A stretch of 64,000 bases of DNA from Thermotogaceae bacterium (GCA_027077795.1 JALWTT010000002.1:29775-93774); one strand, 5' to 3'; numbered from the stretch's first letter, positions 35,036 through 46,912 are shown. A program made the numbers and translations. Notes: generated by a model from the sequence alone, not told the origin.

Positions 35036-35791
35036 TCACTCCCACGGGGTAAGTACCTCGACCCCATCTTTCAAAATTACCATTGAGTGTTCATAATGAG
35101 CTGCTCTGCTACCATCGGCTGTGACTACTGTCCAACCGTCTTTCAAAACTTTGACATCGTATCCCCCGGCGGTGACCATCGGTTCGATGGCTATGGTCAT
35201 TCCAGACCTCAAAACAACCCCTGTTCCCTTCTCTCCGTAGTTGGGAACTTGGGGTTCCTCATGAAGGTTTCTACCGATTCCATGTCCTACATAGTCTCTA
35301 ACAACGTTAAATCCGTTTTCCTCAACGTAACTCTGAATAGTATAACCGATGTCACCTATTCTAACTCCTTCTCTTATGAATTCAAGAACCTTTTTCAGAG
35401 CATCATGGGTGACTTTCATAAGCTTTTTCGATAGGTCGTCCACTTCTCCGACAGCATAGGTGATGGCGGCGTCTCCGTAATAACCTCTGTATATCGCCCC
35501 GGTGTCTATAGAGACTATATCACCACTCTTGAAGACCTTGGTTCTTTTCGGAAAACCATGTATGACTTCTTCGTTCACAGAAACGCAAGTTGCATATGGA
35601 TATCCCCCGTATCCTTTAAAACCCGGCTTGACTTTAAGCTCCCTGTAAACTCTCAAAATGAGATCCTCGACGTCCCGAGCCGTTGCTCCTTCCACCATCA
35701 CCCTTCTCGCTTCTTTGAGCGCTGTAGCAACCGCTCTACCAGCAACTCGCATTTTCTCAATCTCTTGTGGCGTTTTGATCTTTATCGACAA
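35036..35791 (-). CDS. map: Methionine aminopeptidase, type I
   Basis: This 251-residue peptidase removes initiator methionine. The M24 metal ligands are intact: Asp in [16 protein letters not shown] (both aspartates), His in [14 protein letters not shown], Glu in IAIEPM, and the final Glu near HYEHSM. The start is TTG at 35791 with GGAGGT eight bases upstream, lying 35 bases inside the end of adk. The intact ligands contrast with the M24-like protein at 12862. Confidence 0.96.
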   Translation of the reverse strand: MSIKIKTPQEIEKMRVAGRAVATALKEARRVMVEGATARDVEDLILRVYRELKVKPGFKGYGGYPYATCVSVNEEVIHGFPKRTKVFKSGDIVSIDTGAIYRGYYGDAAITYAVGEVDDLSKKLMKVTHDALKKVLEFIREGVRIGDIGYTIQSYVEENGFNVVRDYVGHGIGRNLHEEPQVPNYGEKGTGVVLRSGMTIAIEPMVTAGGYDVKVLKDGWTVVTADGSRAAHYEHSMVILKDGVEVLTPWE

Positions 35792-36425
35792 GCCTCAGTA
35801 CCTCCTTTACCACCTTGTCCAACCCCACTGTTCCATCTATTTTTCGGAGCTTCCCCTTCTCTTCATAATATCCGATAACCGGAAATGTGTTCTCCATATA
35901 AACCTTGTAGCGCTTTCTAACAACTTCTTCCTTGTCATCCTCACGTTGAATGAGTGGAACTTTACACACATCGCACAAGTTGTCTTCCTTTGGCGGACTG
36001 GTCAAAAGGTTGTAAATTCTACCACACTTCGGACATATCCTCCTATTTGTTATCCTCTGGACTATCACCTCTTCCGGAACGTCGAAGAAAATAGACCACG
36101 TGAGATCCTTCCCCATCTCTTCAAGCATTTCATCCAGCGCTTTCGCTTGATCAACCGTTCTGGGATAACCGTCCAGTATAAATCCCCTTTCACAGTCTGG
36201 GCGAGAGAGCCTCTCTCTGACCACTTCGTTCACTATGTCATCTGGAACGAGTTCTCCCCTGTCCAGAATGTTCTTAACCCTCTCTCCAAGCTCAGTGCCT
36301 GATGCCACTGCTTCTCTGAATATATCCCCTGTGGATATATGAGGAATTCCCAGGATTTCCTTTAATTTCTTCGCATAGGTTCCTTTCCCCGCTCCTGGAG
36401 GTCCTAAAAACACGAGGTCTATCAC
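35757..36425 (-). CDS. adk: Adenylate kinase
   Basis: This 222-residue kinase equilibrates ATP, ADP and AMP. The P-loop is GPPGAGKGT (residues 8-16) and the AMP site includes [11 protein letters not shown] and [10 protein letters not shown]. The long LID domain has four zinc-ligand cysteines (CPKC ... CDVC), the zinc-stabilised form. Its ATG overlaps the secY stop by four bases, and its end overlaps the map start. Confidence 0.97.
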   Translation of the reverse strand: MIDLVFLGPPGAGKGTYAKKLKEILGIPHISTGDIFREAVASGTELGERVKNILDRGELVPDDIVNEVVRERLSRPDCERGFILDGYPRTVDQAKALDEMLEEMGKDLTWSIFFDVPEEVIVQRITNRRICPKCGRIYNLLTSPPKEDNLCDVCKVPLIQREDDKEEVVRKRYKVYMENTFPVIGYYEEKGKLRKIDGTVGLDKVVKEVLRLVDKDQNATRD

Positions 36426-37720
36426 GCTCTTCGCCCCCTGAGCTTTCCACCTTTCTTTATGAACCCTTCATAATGGTGCATCATGAGGTGAGCCTCCATC
36501 TGCTGAGCTATATCGAGCGCAACACCAACTGCAATCAGCGCAGAAGTTCCTCCGATCCATATGTATTGGGCTCTTATAACATACTGAACTACGAATGGCA
36601 AGAGCGATACCAAAACCAAAAACAAAGCTCCTATGAACGTAACCCTGTTGAGGACATTGTGAAAGTACTGTTCAGTTGATCTTCCTGGTCTTATACCAGG
36701 TATGTATCCACCGTACTTTTTTATGTTATCCGCCATATCGTGAGGATCGAATATGACCACGGAGTAGAAATACGTGAAGAAGAACACCAAAAGAGCATAC
36801 GTTGTGACATAAAGTGCACTTCCACTTCCAAATATTCTGGAAAGAGTTTGGCTGTTCATCATCCTGGCTACGGCAGATGGTATCGATACAATAGCCGCTG
36901 CGAATATTATAGGTATAACTCCAGAGTGGTTGACCTTTATGGGGATAAACGTGGATGCTCCTCCATAGACCCTTCTTCCAACAACCCTGTGCGCATATTG
37001 AATCTGAATTCTCCTTTCAGCCTGCTGAACATAAACTATCGCGACTATGGTGAAAAACCATATGCCTATGAAGAACAGCCACTCCAGAAGATTTAGGTTC
37101 TTCACAGTGGCTTCGGCGAAATATGAAGGATACCTTGCAACGATCCCAGCGAATATCAAAACTGAGACCCCATTTCCTATACCCTTTTGGGTTATGAGCT
37201 CCCCTATCCAGAGAAGGAACATGGATCCTGCAACTAAGGAGAGTGTTCCGAGAGTGACGAATGTAAGCCTGCTCATACCAGGTGCAACTATTCTGGCATC
37301 TCCAGAGAGCGCAAATATGATTATGAAAGCCTGGAAGAACGCGAGAATTATCGTCAGGTTTCTCGTATAGTATGCAAATTTCTTTCTACCCTCTTCTCCC
37401 TCTCTCAGCATTTCTTTGAGTGAGGGTATAACAGCGCTCAAAAGTTGCAGAATTATAGCTGCGTTTATATAAGGCGTGACGCTGAGTGTAAACACGGAAA
37501 ACCTCTTCAGAGCTCCCCCGACGAATACGTCAAAGAAGTTGACAACACCACCAGCTACTCCTCCACCAAATCCCTTGAAGAGTTCAGTCCAAGCTTGGAG
37601 ATTTATCCCGGGTATTGGAATGTATATCCCAAGCCTGAAAACAGCGAGCATCAGAAAGGTAAAGATTATCCTATCGCGCAGCTCTGGTATCTTAAAGGCG
37701 TTTCTGAACGCCTGCCACAT
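36422..37720 (-). CDS. secY: Preprotein translocase subunit SecY
   Basis: This 432-residue channel subunit has ten predicted membrane helices. The plug region ([19 protein letters not shown]), the [10 protein letters not shown] motif and the cytoplasmic loop [19 protein letters not shown] are all present. It is in its normal place after rplO, from which it is separated by one base. Confidence 0.97.
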   Translation of the reverse strand: MWQAFRNAFKIPELRDRIIFTFLMLAVFRLGIYIPIPGINLQAWTELFKGFGGGVAGGVVNFFDVFVGGALKRFSVFTLSVTPYINAAIILQLLSAVIPSLKEMLREGEEGRKKFAYYTRNLTIILAFFQAFIIIFALSGDARIVAPGMSRLTFVTLGTLSLVAGSMFLLWIGELITQKGIGNGVSVLIFAGIVARYPSYFAEATVKNLNLLEWLFFIGIWFFTIVAIVYVQQAERRIQIQYAHRVVGRRVYGGASTFIPIKVNHSGVIPIIFAAAIVSIPSAVARMMNSQTLSRIFGSGSALYVTTYALLVFFFTYFYSVVIFDPHDMADNIKKYGGYIPGIRPGRSTEQYFHNVLNRVTFIGALFLVLVSLLPFVVQYVIRAQYIWIGGTSALIAVGVALDIAQQMEAHLMMHHYEGFIKKGGKLRGRRA

Positions 37721-37721
37721 C

Positions 37722-38165
37722 TTATATCACCTCGACTTTGCCGCCCACTTTCTCTATCTTTTCCCTGGCACTTCTGCTGAACACATGGGCTTTTACAACG
37801 AGCGGTTTGGTTATCTCACCGTCTCCCAAAATCTTAACACCATCCAGGATATTTTTAATAACCCCTCTCTCAAGGAGAAGCTCTGGCGTGACCTCTTCCC
37901 CTTCATCGAACTTCTCCTCGAGGGTCCTAACGTTCACCACGGCATAGATTCTCTTGTTTATATTTTTAAAGCCTCTCTTTGGGAGCCTTCTTTGAAGAGG
38001 AGTTTGCCCCCCTTCAAACCAGGGTTCAACCTTGCTACTTCCTCTGGATTTCTGGCCTTTGTGACCTCTTCCCGACGTCTTCCCAAGCCCAGATCCCGGA
38101 CCTCTTCCTCTTCTTCTCTTATCTTTAACTGCTCCTGGGGATGGTCTTAGATCTTCAAGCCTCAT
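37722..38165 (-). CDS. rplO: 50S ribosomal protein L15
   Basis: This 147-residue L15 begins [20 protein letters not shown] and has the glycine-rich [20 protein letters not shown] stretch that penetrates 23S rRNA. ATG at 38165 has AAGGAGGGG upstream; a frame extension of eight residues is unlikely to be translated. Confidence 0.97.
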   Translation of the reverse strand: MRLEDLRPSPGAVKDKRRRGRGPGSGLGKTSGRGHKGQKSRGSSKVEPWFEGGQTPLQRRLPKRGFKNINKRIYAVVNVRTLEEKFDEGEEVTPELLLERGVIKNILDGVKILGDGEITKPLVVKAHVFSRSAREKIEKVGGKVEVI

Positions 38166-38178
38166 TCTTTCCCCTCCT

Positions 38179-38367
38179 TCATTCCTCAATTTCTTCTACG
38201 CTCACAAGGTGTCTCACCTTGCGAATCATACCCCTTATCTGTGGAATGTCCTTCTTGACGACACTCTGATGGAGTCTCTTCAAACCGAGCCTCTTAACCG
38301 TGTCCTTCTGATCATAAGGATAACCTATTGGACTTTTCATAAGTGTTATTCTGAGTTTTTTAGCCAC
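38179..38367 (-). CDS. rpmD: 50S ribosomal protein L30
   Basis: This 62-residue L30 begins [20 protein letters not shown] and contains the [12 protein letters not shown] core. GTG at 38367 was preferred over the GTG at 38376, because it leaves GGAGGA nine bases upstream and matches the family start. Confidence 0.95.
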   Translation of the reverse strand: MAKKLRITLMKSPIGYPYDQKDTVKRLGLKRLHQSVVKKDIPQIRGMIRKVRHLVSVEEIEE

Positions 38368-38372
38368 GCATA

Positions 38373-38909
38373 TCACTCCTCCTTGCTTTTCTTAACACCT
38401 TTCACAACCTCTTCAGTGGTTATATCCCTAAGCTTTGCAGCTCCTTCTGGAGACATGAGCTCACTTAATCCATTCATAGTTGCCCTGGCTAAATTCAACG
38501 GGTTTGTGGAACCGAGAGCCTTGGTGAGGATATTGTGGATTCCAGCGAGCTCGACAACCGCACGAACAGTTCCCCCAGCTATGATACCCGTACCAGGAGC
38601 GGCCGGCTTGAGGAGCACCTTCGACGCATCTTGCCTACCCACGATTTCATGGGGTATTGTTCCGTTGACTATTGGAACCTCTATCAAGTTCCTCTTGGCA
38701 CTCACAATTGCTTTTCTTATGGCATCTGGAACTTCCCTGGCTTTTCCTATTCCAAGGCCAACTTTTCCACTCCTGTTTCCAACCACAACAACAGCCCTGA
38801 ACGAGAGATTCTTACCACCTTTTGTGACTTTTGTTGTTCTCCTTATCTCGATGACTTTTTCCTCAAAGTTCCCAAATTCTTCTTTTATCTCTTGTGCGAG
38901 TTGAGACAT
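38373..38909 (-). CDS. rpsE: 30S ribosomal protein S5
   Basis: This 178-residue S5 has a KH-like N-terminal domain ([20 protein letters not shown]) and the C-terminal domain with [18 protein letters not shown], the region linked to decoding fidelity. ATG at 38909 has AAGGAGGT six bases upstream; a GTG two codons earlier is the alternative. Confidence 0.97.
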   Translation of the reverse strand: MSQLAQEIKEEFGNFEEKVIEIRRTTKVTKGGKNLSFRAVVVVGNRSGKVGLGIGKAREVPDAIRKAIVSAKRNLIEVPIVNGTIPHEIVGRQDASKVLLKPAAPGTGIIAGGTVRAVVELAGIHNILTKALGSTNPLNLARATMNGLSELMSPEGAAKLRDITTEEVVKGVKKSKEE

Positions 38910-38921
38910 CTTCACACCTCC

Positions 38922-39290
38922 TTAGAACTCGAGTCCAGATTCCCTAGCTCCATCGGCGAGTTCTTTTATCCTACCGTGATATTTGTAACCACCACGATCA
39001 AAAACGACTTTCTTTATCCCCTTCTCGACGGCTCTTTTTCCTACAAGTTTTCCAACCTCTCTAGCCGCTTCCTTGTTCCAAGTTTTCTGAAGTCTATCCC
39101 TGAGTTCCCTATCGAGGGTCGATGCAAAGGCCAGAGTGTGCCCTTTGGTGTCATCGATTATCTGTGCATATATGTGCTTGTTGGATCTGTAAACCGCCAG
39201 CCGGGGTCTTTCAGGAGTACCGAATACCTTTTTCCTTACCCTGAGATGTCTTCTCCTTCTTTTCTCAGCTCTGTTTATTCCCTTTACCAT
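38922..39290 (-). CDS. rplR: 50S ribosomal protein L18
   Basis: This 122-residue 5S-rRNA-binding protein has a basic N-terminus ([19 protein letters not shown]) and the core [20 protein letters not shown]. The C-terminal [20 protein letters not shown] is typical. It sits between rplF and rpsE in standard order. Confidence 0.97.
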   Translation of the reverse strand: MVKGINRAEKRRRRHLRVRKKVFGTPERPRLAVYRSNKHIYAQIIDDTKGHTLAFASTLDRELRDRLQKTWNKEAAREVGKLVGKRAVEKGIKKVVFDRGGYKYHGRIKELADGARESGLEF

Positions 39291-39305
39291 CTCACATTAC
39301 CCCCT

Positions 39306-39860
39306 TCATGCCTTCTTACTCTGCTTCTGATGTACTACCTCACCAACATATCTGATGCCTTTCCCGCTGTAAACATTTGGAGGTCTCCAAGTTCTAACGT
39401 TTGCGGCGAATTGACCCACAGCATGTTTATCCACCCCTGAAACTATTATCCTGTTTGGTTGTGGGACCTCGACTTTGAGGTTCTCAGGGACATTCATGAC
39501 AATTGGGTGAGCATAGCCAAGCTGCATGACAAGCTTGTTTCCCTGCATCTGAGCCCTGTAACCTATTCCAACTATTTCCAGCTCTTTCCTGTAACCCTCT
39601 GTTACTCCGATTATCATATTCCTAACAATGGCCCAGTATGTTCCCTGAAACATTCTCGCCCTTTTCCAATCAGCTTTTCTCCTTATCATATCCTCGTTCG
39701 GGTTTACCCAAACCTCGTCTCCTTTAACCTCTATACGCACATATGGAAGAATTTCCTGTTTGAGCTCTCCTTTGGGCCCTTTAACGGTTATCATCCCATC
39801 CTCAACCTTGATTTCAATCCCTTGGGGAATTTTAAGCGGTTTCTTTGCAAGTCTTGACAT
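39306..39860 (-). CDS. rplF: 50S ribosomal protein L6
   Basis: This 184-residue L6 starts [20 protein letters not shown] and has the repeated alpha/beta domains ending in [22 protein letters not shown] at 39860 has GAGGAGGTG upstream; the frame extends seven residues further without support. Confidence 0.97.
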   Translation of the reverse strand: MSRLAKKPLKIPQGIEIKVEDGMITVKGPKGELKQEILPYVRIEVKGDEVWVNPNEDMIRRKADWKRARMFQGTYWAIVRNMIIGVTEGYRKELEIVGIGYRAQMQGNKLVMQLGYAHPIVMNVPENLKVEVPQPNRIIVSGVDKHAVGQFAANVRTWRPPNVYSGKGIRYVGEVVHQKQSKKA

Positions 39861-39874
39861 CACATTACACCTCC

Positions 39875-40279
39875 TCACCACACATAAGCTATTACTTCTC
39901 CTCCAACTCCGAGTTCTCTGGCTTCCTTGTCGGTTAGAACTCCTCTCGAGGTGGTGAGTATAGCTATGCCAAGTCCATTTTTAACTTTCGGAATCTCGTC
40001 TTTTCCAACGTATATTCTTCGTCCAGCATGAGAAACTCTCACTATTCCATGGATAACCTTTTGCCTGTTCCTCCTATCACCCTTGTACTTCAGGTAGACT
40101 CTCAAGATTCCCTGCTTACCATCCTCAATGTATTTGTAATCTCCTATAAATCCCTCTCTGAGAAGAATATCGAGTATGGACCTCTTGAGCTTGGAGGCCG
40201 GTATGTCAACATATTCCCTGTAAACAGTATTAGCGTTTCTGATCCTTGTGAGCATGTCTGCTATGGGATCGCTCCACAT
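39875..40279 (-). CDS. rpsH: 30S ribosomal protein S8
   Basis: This 134-residue S8 begins [20 protein letters not shown] and ends with the conserved [19 protein letters not shown] and GGEVIAYVW. It binds the central domain of 16S rRNA and in many bacteria represses the spc operon mRNA. I saw no clear mRNA mimic in the short spacers here. Confidence 0.97.
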   Translation of the reverse strand: MWSDPIADMLTRIRNANTVYREYVDIPASKLKRSILDILLREGFIGDYKYIEDGKQGILRVYLKYKGDRRNRQKVIHGIVRVSHAGRRIYVGKDEIPKVKNGLGIAILTTSRGVLTDKEARELGVGGEVIAYVW

Positions 40280-40292
40280 TACTATCCCCTCC

Positions 40293-40478
40293 TCACCAGC
40301 TTGCCTTCCTCACACCCGGGAGTTTTCCCTCAAGAGCGAGTCTTCTGAAGCACACTCTACAAAGTCCAAATTCCCTGTAAACTGCTTTCGGCCTCCCACA
40401 AATCCTACATCTTGTGTACTCTCTAACTTTGTACTTCTTTGGTTTTTTCCATCTCTCTATCATTGACTTCTTTGCCAC
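40293..40478 (-). CDS. rpsZ: 30S ribosomal protein S14, zinc type
   Basis: This 61-residue short S14 has a four-cysteine zinc site (CRIC and CRVC around residues 24-43) and starts [20 protein letters not shown]. It is the compact zinc-containing form, as opposed to the ~100-residue zinc-free one. Confidence 0.97.
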   Translation of the reverse strand: MAKKSMIERWKKPKKYKVREYTRCRICGRPKAVYREFGLCRVCFRRLALEGKLPGVRKASW

Positions 40479-40483
40479 TCAGA

Positions 40484-41035
40484 TCACCTCCTGAAAGGCA
40501 TTCCAAAGAGTTCTAAGAGCCTCTTGGCTTCTTCATCTGTCTTAGCCGTCGTGACTATGGTTATATCCATTCCCTGAACTCTTCTCACTTCGTCTGGGCT
40601 TATCTCTGGAAAAACGAGCTGCTCTGTTAGTCCGAAAGAGTAATTACCTCTTCCATCGAAGGAGTTCGGATTAAGTCCCCTGAAGTCTCTGACCTTGGGA
40701 AGAACAATGTTTATAAGCTTGTAAAGAAAGTTGTACATCCTGGCCCCCCTGAGTGTAACCTTCAAGCCTATTGTCATTCCTTTTCTTATCTTGAAATTAG
40801 ATACACTCCTTTTGGCCCTGGTGACGAGTGGTTTCTGGCCAGCTATCATTGCGAGTTCCCTCGCATGCTGATCTATAAGGTTGGAGTTCCTAGCTCCCTC
40901 TCCAATCCCCATATTTATAACTATCTTTTCTATTTTTGGAACCTGTAAGGGGTTCTTGTAGCTGAAATCTTTCATCATCTGAGGGACTATTTCGCCTTTG
41001 TATCTGTCCTTTAGTGGGATGTATTCGTACCTCAT
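40484..41035 (-). CDS. rplE: 50S ribosomal protein L5
   Basis: This 183-residue L5 binds 5S rRNA. Typical segments are [39 protein letters not shown] and the C-terminal [20 protein letters not shown]. It starts with ATG at 41035 and precedes rpsZ by five bases. Confidence 0.97.
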   Translation of the reverse strand: MRYEYIPLKDRYKGEIVPQMMKDFSYKNPLQVPKIEKIVINMGIGEGARNSNLIDQHARELAMIAGQKPLVTRAKRSVSNFKIRKGMTIGLKVTLRGARMYNFLYKLINIVLPKVRDFRGLNPNSFDGRGNYSFGLTEQLVFPEISPDEVRRVQGMDITIVTTAKTDEEAKRLLELFGMPFRR

Positions 41036-41049
41036 TCTCTATTCCCCCT

Positions 41050-41370
41050 TCATCTGTCGATTATCTCTTCACACTTTTTACAGTAGCGGACCCTTTTGCC
41101 ATCCTCCAAAACTCTAAACCCCACTCTGGTTTTCTGCCCACAGTTTGGGCAAATCAGCATGACCTTATTCATGAAAAGTGGAGCTTCCCTCTCAACTATT
41201 CCACCTTCCCTCATCCTGGGGTTAGGTCTCTGATGGCGCTTCAGAACGTTCACACCTTCAACTATCACCTTTCCTTCCTTCGGAATGACCCTTAAAACTT
41301 TGCCCCTTTTCCCCTTGTCTTTGCCAGAAATAACCTCTACCAAGTCACCTTTTTTTATTCTCGCTGCCAT
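41050..41370 (-). CDS. rplX: 50S ribosomal protein L24
   Basis: This 106-residue L24 has the KOW motif ([20 protein letters not shown]) and a C-terminal zinc-ribbon-like pair (CPNC and CKKC). ATG at 41370 has GAGGTG upstream; two earlier ATG codons in frame are less well placed. Confidence 0.96.
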   Translation of the reverse strand: MAARIKKGDLVEVISGKDKGKRGKVLRVIPKEGKVIVEGVNVLKRHQRPNPRMREGGIVEREAPLFMNKVMLICPNCGQKTRVGFRVLEDGKRVRYCKKCEEIIDR

Positions 41371-41382
41371 GCTCATCACCTC

Positions 41383-41751
41383 TCAAAGAACTTCTGGCGC
41401 GAGAGAGACTATCTTCATGAAACCTTTTTCTCTCAACTCCCTCGCAACTGGCCCGAAAATTCTCGTACCTCTGGGATCGTTGAACTTATCTATCAAAACA
41501 GCGGCATTGTCATCAAATCTGATGTATGTTCCATCTCTTCTTCGTATCTCCTTCTTCACTCTAACTATAACCGCTTTCACGACCTCCCCTTTCTTCACAG
41601 GGGAATTTGGAATAGCATCCCTAACAGAGCACACGACAATATCTCCAACACTACCAAAAATTTTATGAGAGCCTCCAAGGACTCTTATAATCCTGAGTTT
41701 TTTAGCCCCCGAGTTATCAGCTACGTTTAGATACGATTCCTGTCTGACCAT
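41383..41751 (-). CDS. rplN: 50S ribosomal protein L14
   Basis: This 122-residue L14 starts [20 protein letters not shown] and ends [20 protein letters not shown] with a short tail. It lies three bases upstream of rplX's candidate start region and follows rpsQ by two bases. Confidence 0.98.
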   Translation of the reverse strand: MVRQESYLNVADNSGAKKLRIIRVLGGSHKIFGSVGDIVVCSVRDAIPNSPVKKGEVVKAVIVRVKKEIRRRDGTYIRFDDNAAVLIDKFNDPRGTRIFGPVARELREKGFMKIVSLAPEVL

Positions 41752-41753
41752 GA

Positions 41754-42056
41754 TCAGCTACCCCCTTCCTCTTCTACTTCTTCGGAAGCGGTCTCTGGCG
41801 CTTCTGCAAGAGCTGATCTCCTAACGATTCTAACGAGTTTCCACCTTTTGAGCCTGCTCAAAGGTCTTGTTTCCTCTATCTCAACTGTGTCTCCGACCCC
41901 TGCTTCATTTTTCTCATCATGAGCGTAATATTTCTTCGATCTCCTCACGTACTTCTCGAACCTCGGGTGCTTGACAAATCTTTCAACTTTAACAACAATT
42001 GTTTTATCCATCTTGTTGCTCACAACCACTCCTATAACCTTTTTCCTACTGGACAT
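41754..42056 (-). CDS. rpsQ: 30S ribosomal protein S17
   Basis: This 100-residue S17 has the OB-fold core [20 protein letters not shown] and ends with an acidic extension rich in Glu (EEVEEEGGS) beyond the usual length of ~85. The acidic tail is uncommon in mesophile S17 proteins, and its role is unknown. Confidence 0.96.
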   Translation of the reverse strand: MSSRKKVIGVVVSNKMDKTIVVKVERFVKHPRFEKYVRRSKKYYAHDEKNEAGVGDTVEIEETRPLSRLKRWKLVRIVRRSALAEAPETASEEVEEEGGS

Positions 42057-42060
42057 ACTA

Positions 42061-42261
42061 TTACCTCCTTATTCCGAGCTCTCTTTCACGTAGGACAGTC
42101 TTTATCCTAGCTATGTCTCTTTTGATAAGCTTCATCTGAGAGTAATTGTTGAGTTGCCCCATGGATAGTTGAAATCTCAAGTCCATTAATTGTTTTTTCT
42201 TCTCTTCAAGAAGTCTTTCAAGTTCCTCGTCTGTGTACTGTCTGAGCTCCACTGCTTTCAT
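42061..42261 (-). CDS. rpmC: 50S ribosomal protein L29
   Basis: This 66-residue helical protein is recognisable by [20 protein letters not shown] and [12 protein letters not shown]. It overlaps the rplP stop by four bases, and its product sits at the peptide exit tunnel. Confidence 0.97.
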   Translation of the reverse strand: MKAVELRQYTDEELERLLEEKKKQLMDLRFQLSMGQLNNYSQMKLIKRDIARIKTVLRERELGIRR

Positions 42262-42680
42262 ACCATCTCACCTCCGAGATGGTGCCTCTCAACGATTTTC
42301 GTCGGGATTGGAAGTTTCATGGATGCATGTCTCAAAGCTTCTTTTGCTGTTTCCTCGTCAACACCAGCCACTTCGAACATGACCTTCCCCGGTTTGACGA
42401 CGGCGACCCAGCCCTCGACGTTTCCCTTACCTTTACCCATCCTGGACTCGGTTGGCTTCTTCGTGTACGGCTTGTCGGGAAATACCTTTATCCAGATCTT
42501 TCCTCTTCTCTTCATAGCCCTCATCATAGTAATCCTACAAGCCTCTATCTGCTGAGCTGTTATCCAGGCTGGCTCGAGGGCCTTGAGCCCCCACTCTCCA
42601 TAATCAACTTGGGCTCCACCTTTAGCTCTTCCTCTCATCCTTCCCCTTTGTTGTTTTCTATATTTAACTCTCTTGGGCAT
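42258..42680 (-). CDS. rplP: 50S ribosomal protein L16
   Basis: This 140-residue L16 begins [20 protein letters not shown] and contains [23 protein letters not shown] at 42680 matches the family start; an ATG two codons earlier is equally possible on ribosome binding site grounds. Confidence 0.97.
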   Translation of the reverse strand: MPKRVKYRKQQRGRMRGRAKGGAQVDYGEWGLKALEPAWITAQQIEACRITMMRAMKRRGKIWIKVFPDKPYTKKPTESRMGKGKGNVEGWVAVVKPGKVMFEVAGVDEETAKEALRHASMKLPIPTKIVERHHLGGEMV

Positions 42681-42702
42681 CAGCATATCCTATTTCCCCC
42701 TT

Positions 42703-43332
42703 TCAGATCTCGACATCCCCTTTGTATATCCAGACCTTGATTCCTATCGTCCCGTATTTAGTTTGGGCAATGGCGGTGCCATAATCAACCGCGGCTTTAA
42801 GAGTCTGCAAAGGGAGTCTTCCTTTGAGGTACCATTCGCGCCTAGATATTTCCGCACCTCCAAGCCTACCGGCAACCATTATCTTTATTCCTTTTGCCCC
42901 GGATTTCATCGCGTCCGATATTGCCCTTTTCATTGCCCTCTTGTAAGATGTCCTTCTTTCAATCCTAGTTGCTATGTTCTCAGCCACCAGTTGTGCATCA
43001 GTTTCGGGCGTTTTTACCTCCTCAATGTTTATCACGAACTGGCGATTGAACTTTCCCTGAAGTTCGTTCCTGAGTTTTGTTATCTCGGAAGCTTTTCTCC
43101 CGATAATCACACCAGGCCTAGCGGTTTTGACATTAACGATAACATGATTTTCATCAGGCCTCTCAACATGTATTTCACTAACACCAGCATTGTAATACTT
43201 GGACTTTATCAGCTCCCTTATTTCTTCGTCTTCAAGAAGCCATTCGGAGTAGTTTTTCTCGTTGAACCACTTGGTCTGCCACTCCGTACTCACACCGAGC
43301 CTAAATCCACGAGGATGCACCTTCTGTCCCAC
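42703..43332 (-). CDS. rpsC: 30S ribosomal protein S3
   Basis: This 209-residue S3 starts [20 protein letters not shown] and has a KH domain (about 40-105, [17 protein letters not shown]), then the C-terminal S3 domain ([20 protein letters not shown]). It lies at the mRNA entry channel. Confidence 0.98.
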   Translation of the reverse strand: MGQKVHPRGFRLGVSTEWQTKWFNEKNYSEWLLEDEEIRELIKSKYYNAGVSEIHVERPDENHVIVNVKTARPGVIIGRKASEITKLRNELQGKFNRQFVINIEEVKTPETDAQLVAENIATRIERRTSYKRAMKRAISDAMKSGAKGIKIMVAGRLGGAEISRREWYLKGRLPLQTLKAAVDYGTAIAQTKYGTIGIKVWIYKGDVEI

Positions 43333-43336
43333 TCTA

Positions 43337-43801
43337 TCACCTCTCCCCTTTCTGAAGCTCTCTTTCTTTTTCTCTGTCTCTCACGATGACAGTTATATGA
43401 GAATATCGGTGCTGAATTATATCTGCTCTTCCCCTGCCCCTTGGCCAGAGCCTTTTTAAACGCGGTCCATCGTTGACATATGCCTCCGCCACATAAAGGT
43501 TGTCCTCGTTGAGTCCAAAATTGTTAACAGCATTCGCCACAGCACTTTGAAGAACTTTGTAAACGATTCTAGCCGCCTTCTTCGGAGAAAACGTGAGGAT
43601 TGCGAAAGCATCGCTTACATCCCTGCCTCTTATGGCATTCACCGTACTCCTAGCCTTTCTTGGAGATATTCTGACGAACCTTGCAACAGCCCTGGCCCCG
43701 ATCTTAGGCGCCTTCGCTCCTTCTTCTTTCTTCATTTTGTGATAGATAGATCTCTTAACCCTTTTTCCGTCCTCTCTTCTCGGCACTAAAACTTTGTACA
43801 T
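43337..43801 (-). CDS. rplV: 50S ribosomal protein L22 with N-terminal extension
   Basis: This 154-residue L22 is longer than the usual ~110. Roughly the first 35 residues (basic, [20 protein letters not shown] onward) precede the normal L22 core starting near [18 protein letters not shown] comparable N-terminal extension is known in Thermotoga L22, which supports the taxonomic call. Confidence 0.96.
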   Translation of the reverse strand: MYKVLVPRREDGKRVKRSIYHKMKKEEGAKAPKIGARAVARFVRISPRKARSTVNAIRGRDVSDAFAILTFSPKKAARIVYKVLQSAVANAVNNFGLNEDNLYVAEAYVNDGPRLKRLWPRGRGRADIIQHRYSHITVIVRDREKERELQKGER

Positions 43802-43814
43802 CTGTTACCCCTCC

Positions 43815-44099
43815 TCATTTCATCTGGAGCTTCTTCGCCTTTTTATCAGCGTGCCCACCAAACCTTCTGGTGGGTGCAAATTCTCCCAGTCTGTGTCCTA
43901 TCATAGACTCCGTTATGTAAACTGGGATGTGCTTCATCCCGTTGTAAACCGCTATCGTATGACCAACCATTTCAGGGATTATCATTGAAGCTCTGCTCCA
44001 GGTTTTCACGATCTTCTTTTCTCCTTTCTCGTTGAGCATCCTGATCTTTCTCAGGAGCTTCGGATGAACATACGGCCCTTTCTTTTTGGATCTGCTCAT
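43815..44099 (-). CDS. rpsS: 30S ribosomal protein S19
   Basis: This 94-residue S19 starts [20 protein letters not shown] and contains [20 protein letters not shown] and [14 protein letters not shown] at 44099 was chosen over one 24 bases upstream that would overlap rplB. Confidence 0.97.
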   Translation of the reverse strand: MSRSKKKGPYVHPKLLRKIRMLNEKGEKKIVKTWSRASMIIPEMVGHTIAVYNGMKHIPVYITESMIGHRLGEFAPTRRFGGHADKKAKKLQMK

Positions 44100-44112
44100 C
44101 GCTTCACCTCCA

Positions 44113-44940
44113 TCAAACCTCACTTCTGTGCCTGACTATAAATTTGTCAGAAGGTTTTCTACCTCTTCTAGTTTTGTAACCTTTAGTCGGCCATCCCCAA
44201 GGGCTCGTCGGATGGTGACCTTTTCCGCGACCTTCTCCCCCTCCATGTGGATGATCAACTGGATTCATGACTACACCACGTACGTGCGGCTTCCTTCCAA
44301 GCCAACGTACTCTTCCCGCTTTTCCGTGAGACTCATTTTTGTGCTCCTCTCTACCAACTTTCCCTATGGTTGCATAGCATCTGACGTTGATCTTCCTTAT
44401 CTCTCCAGATGGCATCCTGAGAAGGGCATACTTACCTTCCTTTGCGAGTATCTGGCATGAAGCTCCAGCAGATCTGGCAATTTGTCCACCTTTCCCCGGT
44501 TTGAACTCAACATTGTGAACCACAGTACCCACAGGTATCTTCTCAAGCGGAAGGGCATTCCCAATTCTTATCTCAGCTTCTTCTCCGGCCATTATCGTAT
44601 CCCCGACTTTCAAGCCCTCCGGAGCTAAGATATATCGTTTCTCCCCATCCGCGTAGAGAAGGAGAGCGATTCTAGCGGTTCTGTTGGGATCGTACTCTAT
44701 GGCCATAACCTTGGCCGGTATTCCCTTCTTATCACGCCTGAAATCCACCACCCTGTACCTTCTCTTGTGACCTCCACCTCTGTGACGAACGGTAACTCTA
44801 CCGTGGTGATTCCTTCCACCAGTCTTTTTGAGAGGTTCGACGAGAGACTTCTCCGGTTCCCTTTTTGTAATCTCGGAAAAATCCGGTATCACCATAGATC
44901 TCCTACCCGGTGTTGTCGATTTAAATCTCCTCAGACCCAT
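44113..44940 (-). CDS. rplB: 50S ribosomal protein L2
   Basis: This 275-residue L2 sits near the peptidyl-transferase centre. It has [20 protein letters not shown] in the N-terminal region and [20 protein letters not shown], including the key histidine, near 220-240. Confidence 0.98.
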   Translation of the reverse strand: MGLRRFKSTTPGRRSMVIPDFSEITKREPEKSLVEPLKKTGGRNHHGRVTVRHRGGGHKRRYRVVDFRRDKKGIPAKVMAIEYDPNRTARIALLLYADGEKRYILAPEGLKVGDTIMAGEEAEIRIGNALPLEKIPVGTVVHNVEFKPGKGGQIARSAGASCQILAKEGKYALLRMPSGEIRKINVRCYATIGKVGREEHKNESHGKAGRVRWLGRKPHVRGVVMNPVDHPHGGGEGRGKGHHPTSPWGWPTKGYKTRRGRKPSDKFIVRHRSEV

Positions 44941-44953
44941 CTCATTTCACCCC

Positions 44954-45256
44954 TTATATTTCTGGCATGAGCTCTTTTATAACATACCCTTCTCTGAGCG
45001 TGACGATCGCTTTCTTCCATCTTCTAGACTTTCCAACAAAAATCCCTCTTCTTTTCGGTTTCGGCTTGACGTTAACAACGTTCACCTTTTCAACCTTGAC
45101 ATTGAATATCTCTTCAATCGCCTCTCTTATCTGATTCTTGTTGGCGAGAGGGCTAACCTCAAAGACATATTTACCATTGCTCATCATCTTGTGAGATTTC
45201 TCGGTTAATATGGGGCGGATGATCACATCATAGTTTGTGAGCTTCTCACGATTCAT
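44954..45256 (-). CDS. rplW: 50S ribosomal protein L23
   Basis: This 100-residue exit-tunnel protein begins [20 protein letters not shown] and contains [20 protein letters not shown]. Its start overlaps the rplD stop by four bases. Confidence 0.97.
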   Translation of the reverse strand: MNREKLTNYDVIIRPILTEKSHKMMSNGKYVFEVSPLANKNQIREAIEEIFNVKVEKVNVVNVKPKPKRRGIFVGKSRRWKKAIVTLREGYVIKELMPEI

Positions 45257-45936
45257 CGTCCAAGCACCTCCTCAATCTTCCTCACCATGTCTTTTGTTAG
45301 GACCAGTACATCGTGATTCAGAATGTCATAAACATTGAGACCATCTATCCTAGCAGTCTTCTCTTTTCCATTCCCGTTGTTGGGGTTGTCCGCTATGAGA
45401 ACCTTGACATTTGGGAGATTCCTTCCAGAGAGCCTAACGTTGAGGTATCTCTCCTCTTTCCAAGGAAGAACGAACAGAGTCCTCGTATCAGAAAGTTTGA
45501 GATTGTTCAAAACTTCCCTCATTTTCTTCGTTTTTGGGGAATCAAAAGATATGTCATCGAGGATCAAGAGCTTTTCCTCCCGGAATTTCACGGAGAGGGC
45601 GCTTTTCAGGGCCAACTTCTTTACTTTCTTATTGAGCCTTTTGCTCCAGTCTCTCGACTTCGGCCCATGCGCAACTCCACCATGCCTCCAAATAGGCGAC
45701 CTTATCGAACCGTGTCTAGCTCTACCTGTATGCTTCTGAATCCAAGGCTTTCTACCTCCACCAGAAACCTCTCTTCTACTCTTGGTCGAAGCGGTTCCAG
45801 CTCTTCTATTTGAGAGCTGCATGTCAACATATCTCCACATGACATCAAGATTTGGCTTCACGTTGAAGACATCATCACGAAGTTCTACAGTCCCAACCTT
45901 TTCACCCTTGACGTTGAAAACATCGAGAGTTGCCAT
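45253..45936 (-). CDS. rplD: 50S ribosomal protein L4
   Basis: This 227-residue L4 has the extended tunnel loop ([20 protein letters not shown], then [20 protein letters not shown]). In some bacteria L4 represses the S10 operon by attenuation. No clear attenuator was seen upstream of rpsJ except the hairpin after tuf. Confidence 0.97.
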   Translation of the reverse strand: MATLDVFNVKGEKVGTVELRDDVFNVKPNLDVMWRYVDMQLSNRRAGTASTKSRREVSGGGRKPWIQKHTGRARHGSIRSPIWRHGGVAHGPKSRDWSKRLNKKVKKLALKSALSVKFREEKLLILDDISFDSPKTKKMREVLNNLKLSDTRTLFVLPWKEERYLNVRLSGRNLPNVKVLIADNPNNGNGKEKTARIDGLNVYDILNHDVLVLTKDMVRKIEEVLGR

Positions 45937-45939
45937 AGA

Positions 45940-46587
45940 TTACTCCTCCCTTTTCCTTATTTTCGGGGCCTTGGCACTCCTTATCAGAAGGAGCCCGCCC
46001 CTCGCTCCCGGGACTCCACCTTTGATCACTAAAAGATTGTTTTCAGGGTCAACTTTAACAACTCTGAGATTTCTAACTGTAACCCTTTCATTTCCATATT
46101 GTCCTGCCATTTTCTTGCCCTTTAATATCTTTGCCGGTTCAGTGTGTTGCCCGACGGACCCAAGCATTCTGTGGAACTTAGAACCATGGGATTTAGGTCC
46201 ACCCTGGAAGCCCCACCTTTTCATGGCCCCAGAGTATCCTCTACCCTTGCTCCATCCGGTCACATCTATAACGTCACCAGGTTCAAATACGGAGACATCT
46301 ATGACTTTCCCAACTTCAAAGTCGTCCAGATTATCGACGCGAAATTCTCTAAGAATACTCATTGGTTTAGCTCCGTACTTCTTGAAATGTCCGAGTATTG
46401 GCTTGTTTACCTTCCTTTCAGGTACTTCCTCGAAACCAAGCTGGACAGCCGCGTATCCGTCTACCTCGGGCGTTTTTTTCTGAACCACTACACACGGCCC
46501 AGCCTTCACGACGGTAACCGGTACAGCTCTTCCATTTTCATCGAATATCTGTGTCATACCTACTTTCCTTCCGATTATCATCTTCAT
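45940..46587 (-). CDS. rplC: 50S ribosomal protein L3
   Basis: This 215-residue L3 starts [20 protein letters not shown] and includes the rRNA-contacting loop ([20 protein letters not shown]). The start is ATG at 46587 with GGAGGT ten bases upstream. Confidence 0.98.
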   Translation of the reverse strand: MKMIIGRKVGMTQIFDENGRAVPVTVVKAGPCVVVQKKTPEVDGYAAVQLGFEEVPERKVNKPILGHFKKYGAKPMSILREFRVDNLDDFEVGKVIDVSVFEPGDVIDVTGWSKGRGYSGAMKRWGFQGGPKSHGSKFHRMLGSVGQHTEPAKILKGKKMAGQYGNERVTVRNLRVVKVDPENNLLVIKGGVPGARGGLLLIRSAKAPKIRKREE

Positions 46588-46603
46588 CTCGGAGCCACCT
46601 CCG

Positions 46604-46912
46604 TCACAGCTTTATTTCCACATCCACACCCGCCGGGAGGTTTATCTTCATAAGCTCATCTATGGTCTTCGGTGACGGGTTTATTATGTCTATTAGCCTT
46701 TTGTGAACCCTCTTTTCAAAGTGTTCTCTTGAATCCTTATGCTTCATAGGAGATCTGAGAACTGTGTACAAAGTCCTCTCGGTTGGGAGTGGAATAGGCC
46801 CTGCCACTCTCGCACTCGTCGCTTTCGCGACTTCTACTATCTTTTTAGCTGATTCATCGAGCAGTTTATGATCGTAAGCTCTGAGCTTTATTCTTATTCT
46901 CTGTTCAGGCAT
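46604..46912 (-). CDS. rpsJ: 30S ribosomal protein S10
   Basis: This 102-residue S10 starts [20 protein letters not shown] and contains [20 protein letters not shown]. It also serves as NusE in antitermination. It has a strong AAAGGAGGAGGGAGG ribosome binding region and is separated from tuf by 49 bases that contain a hairpin. Confidence 0.98.
   Translation of the reverse strand: MPEQRIRIKLRAYDHKLLDESAKKIVEVAKATSARVAGPIPLPTERTLYTVLRSPMKHKDSREHFEKRVHKRLIDIINPSPKTIDELMKINLPAGVDVEIKL

Noticed and set aside
34741..36302. Long plus-strand frames opposite infA, map and adk
   Set aside because: Shadow frames of conserved minus-strand genes with diagnostic motifs.
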